The position numbers and the translations under genes were made by a program. 64,000 nucleotides of DNA from NCBI RefSeq assembly GCF_013376005.1, contig NZ_JABMJK010000003.1, positions 434,001 to 498,000 of the forward strand. Reading direction: 5' to 3'. The stretch's first letter is position 1; every line of letters begins with the position of its first letter. This document shows, in pieces, positions 63,901 to 64,000 of the stretch. The DNA comes from Duganella sp. SG902. Its GTDB lineage: Bacteria > Pseudomonadota > Gammaproteobacteria > Burkholderiales > Burkholderiaceae_D. The notes under the pieces are model-generated. The model saw only the letters and a program-made list of their open reading frames with translations. It made no database searches and was not told the origin of the DNA.

Positions 63901-64000
63901 CCAGCATCAGGATGGCGTGCGAGAACTGCATGCCGGCGCGCCGCAGCGCCGCCCGGATATGCTGGCTCCACAAGGTGTCGCGCGGACGGCGGCAGGCGTC
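57881..64000 (-). CDS. Cyclic beta-1,2-glucan synthase, C-terminal part (5' end beyond the window)
   Basis: At least 2,039 residues of a giant membrane enzyme; the frame is still open at 64000, so the start is outside the window. Full-length relatives (NdvB/Cgs) have about 2,800 residues. Visible parts: membrane helices (near 75-115 of the visible part), a large middle domain, and a C-terminal GH94 phosphorylase-like domain with F-R-D-Q-L-Q-D-A, H-C-S-D-D-Y-L-W-L-P and the catalytic Asp in C-D-W-N-D-G-M-D. The GH94 domain controls ring size. It makes periplasmic or secreted cyclic glucans for osmoadaptation or host interaction. A TTG at 63973 is not the true start. Confidence 0.93.
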   Translation of the reverse strand, partial: DACRRPRDTLWSQHIRAALRRAGMQFSHAILMLVFLPYEAYFSMDAILRSLWRSLISHRRLLEWRASALSRQAEGTASTWRTMWFAPVLALFVGGALLGWRPASLPPAALFLLAWLVAPAVADWISRPIARTHAQLTPDQQQFLHKLARRTWAYFDHFVGPEDNWLPPDNMQEHPVQVVAHRTSPTNIGMALLANLTASDFGYITVAQLMERTANTLDSMDKLERYHGHFYNWYDTQTLKPLQPVYISTVDSGNLAGHLLTLQPGLTGLYDAPVLGPQIVSGIDTTARVLQETLAEAGANGADSELAAKAAALLAALTPAPDPGNLQQLHAWLQRMEEQAGALQPHAVAHGETGAAWATSLVRQCRAALDELEQLTPWAALSADVVLDTNMMRMPTLRELAGLARASAAVAVTDLAPAERERQQQLAQLLERGSTAAHERMRALADLGQRCGAFAQMEYGFLYNATTNLLAIGYNVSERRLDASYYDLLASEVRLASFVAIAQGQLPQEHWFALGRQLCIVSGKPVLLSWSGSMFEYLMPLLVMPNYPSTLLDQTYQSVIDAQIDYGKRRNVPWGISESGYNTVDASMNYQYRAFGVPGLGLKRGLADDLVIAPYASMMGLMVQPEASCANLQRMAELGFMGRYGFFEAVDYTASRLPRGQSFAIIRSFMVHHQGMGLLSLSYLLHDRPMQRRFESDPLLQSTLLVLQERSPQAGAFYSNTTELAAIRANPAEQSMPMRILTQHSTPVPETQLLSNGRYHVMVTNAGGSYSRWKDLAVTRWREDSTRDNWGNFCYVRDVEDGEFWSTTYQPTLVEPRKYEVIFSEGRAEFRRSDRNIDLYTEIVVSPEDDIELRRTRITNKSERVRTIEVTSFAEVVMAPAAADNAHPAFSKLFVQTEILRHENAILCTRRPRGAHDSMPWLMHAMVVHDAPAVNVSFETDRARFIGRGNTAAAPGAMLNKEPLSGAEGSVLDPVVAIRYTITLQPDQYATVDIVTGMTEQRDAALHLIDKYQDRHLADRVFELAWTHSQVVLRQLNASEADGQLYGRLANSVIYPNAALRADASTLIKNQRGQSGLWAYAISGDLPIVLLQIKDAANIELARQMVQAHAYWRLKGLVVDLVIWYEDQSGYRQALHDQIMGLIASGIDAQAIDRPGGIFVRLADQIANEDRVLLQSVARVIISDARGTLAEQIKRPAPPAMRMPPLLADSRGEYADAGPVTHPARGLVLENGIGGFTADGREYVITTSDTRRTPAPWSNVLANPQFGTVISESGQAYTWHENAHEYRITPWHNDPVSDASGEAFYLRDEQSGQFWSPTALSARGNGAYITRHGFGYSVFEHIEAGIHSEMTTFVAVDAPIKYTVLKVRNDSLVQRRLSAFGYVEWVLGDMRSKSGMHILTEADPASGALFAKNPYNTEFGGRVAFFNCDATLRTFTSDRTEFMGRNGTLAAPAALRRSRLSGKVGAGLDACAAIQAPFDLLPGQEREIVFVLGVGGRRNADASSLVQKHRSAGAAQEALAAVHAHWEQTLGAVRIETPEPELDVIANGWLMYQTIACRIWARSGYYQSGGAFGFRDQLQDAMATVHTQPQLLRDQLLLCAAHQFLEGDVQHWWHPPSDRGVRTHCSDDYLWLPLGAWRYVSTTGDMAILDETAPYLEGRPVKPEEDSYYDLPARSGEHGTLYDHCVRAIRNGLRFGQHGLPLIGSCDWNDGMDKVGEHGKGESVWLAFFLCEVLKRFAEVADLRHDAEFAAECREQARRIAANVEQNAWDGEWYRRAYFDDGTPLGSHTNEECQIDSISQSWGVLSGAADPARVRGAMEQVNRRLVRRDSGIIQLLDPPFDKAGPNPGYIRGYVPGVRENGGQYTHAAIWTAMAFARLGETERAWELARMINPVMHGRTAEGAAVYKVEPYVVTADVYAVPPHVGRGGWSWYTGSSGWMYRLIIESLLGLTRTATHLRLEPRLPEAWPGFTLTYRYGATSYVIRVVRAENGPPSLTVDGVPQHDQLIELRDSGGERQVELLLPAPAAAASDPQAGAGAQ

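Overview
The window looks like chromosome from a high-GC betaproteobacterium of the Oxalobacteraceae (Massilia/Duganella/Janthinobacterium group). I infer this from the GC-rich, GC-ending codon use, the many TonB receptors and chemoreceptors, the MacB-like permease pair beside an NtrC/NtrY-type two-component system, and the cyclic-glucan synthase. No rRNA, tRNA or CRISPR array was recognised. The taxonomic call is an inference from gene content, not from a search.

Layout. 1-5269: the end of a MacB/FtsX-type ABC exporter (two permeases, the first cut by the window edge) followed by a sigma54-dependent response regulator and its sensor kinase. 5282-9145: an AT-rich island that appears to have entered the 5' end of a spermidine-synthase-like gene. 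A frameshifted 5' fragment of that gene is left at 5282-5434, an intact copy starts at 8973, and a 37-bp perfect direct repeat (5398-5434 / 9109-9145) marks the presumed junctions. The island holds an IS30-family element (5553-6773), a two-gene cargo (trypsin-like protease plus a two-TM coiled-coil protein) and what looks like a decayed tyrosine recombinase. 10016-17587: two TonB-dependent receptors flank a divergent MocR-type regulator / FMN-binding (pyridoxamine-oxidase-like) pair.

17627-31116 (minus strand) is one tightly packed run of ten genes: two tandem TldD/TldE-type peptidase pairs whose TldD members carry Tat-type signal peptides, then DUF4159, a MoxR AAA+ ATPase, a DUF58 protein, a BatA-type membrane protein, a DUF4175-like protein and a last membrane protein. 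I consider this the most interesting system in the window: an apparent envelope-facing peptidase module coupled to a MoxR/DUF58/BatA chaperone-like module. Next comes a signal-peptide-bearing methyltransferase (31426-32238) behind an array of four phased GTGTCCG repeats.

32251-46783 (minus strand) is a 14-gene chemotaxis-type operon: transducer, CheY, STAS, CheA, CheW, CheR, CheD, CheB, a REC-EAL c-di-GMP phosphodiesterase, transducer, CheW, transducer, a periplasmic binding protein and a last transducer. Two of the transducers share about 890 bp of nearly identical DNA, and the four operon transducers end in similar acidic-aromatic tails. 47028-53578 holds aquaporin Z, a separate transducer, a Crp-like regulator, two small secreted proteins, panD and a diguanylate cyclase. 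53652-64000 holds a beta-lactamase-fold hydrolase translationally coupled to an M1 aminopeptidase, a Mn-responsive yybP-ykoY riboswitch with terminator controlling a GDT1/TMEM165-family Mn exporter, and the C-terminal two-thirds of a giant cyclic beta-1,2-glucan synthase (cut by the window edge).

Four copies of an 80-bp palindromic repeat (24945, 28034, 50223, 53603) lie between or at the ends of genes. Two of them supply the last codons and the stop of neighbouring genes.
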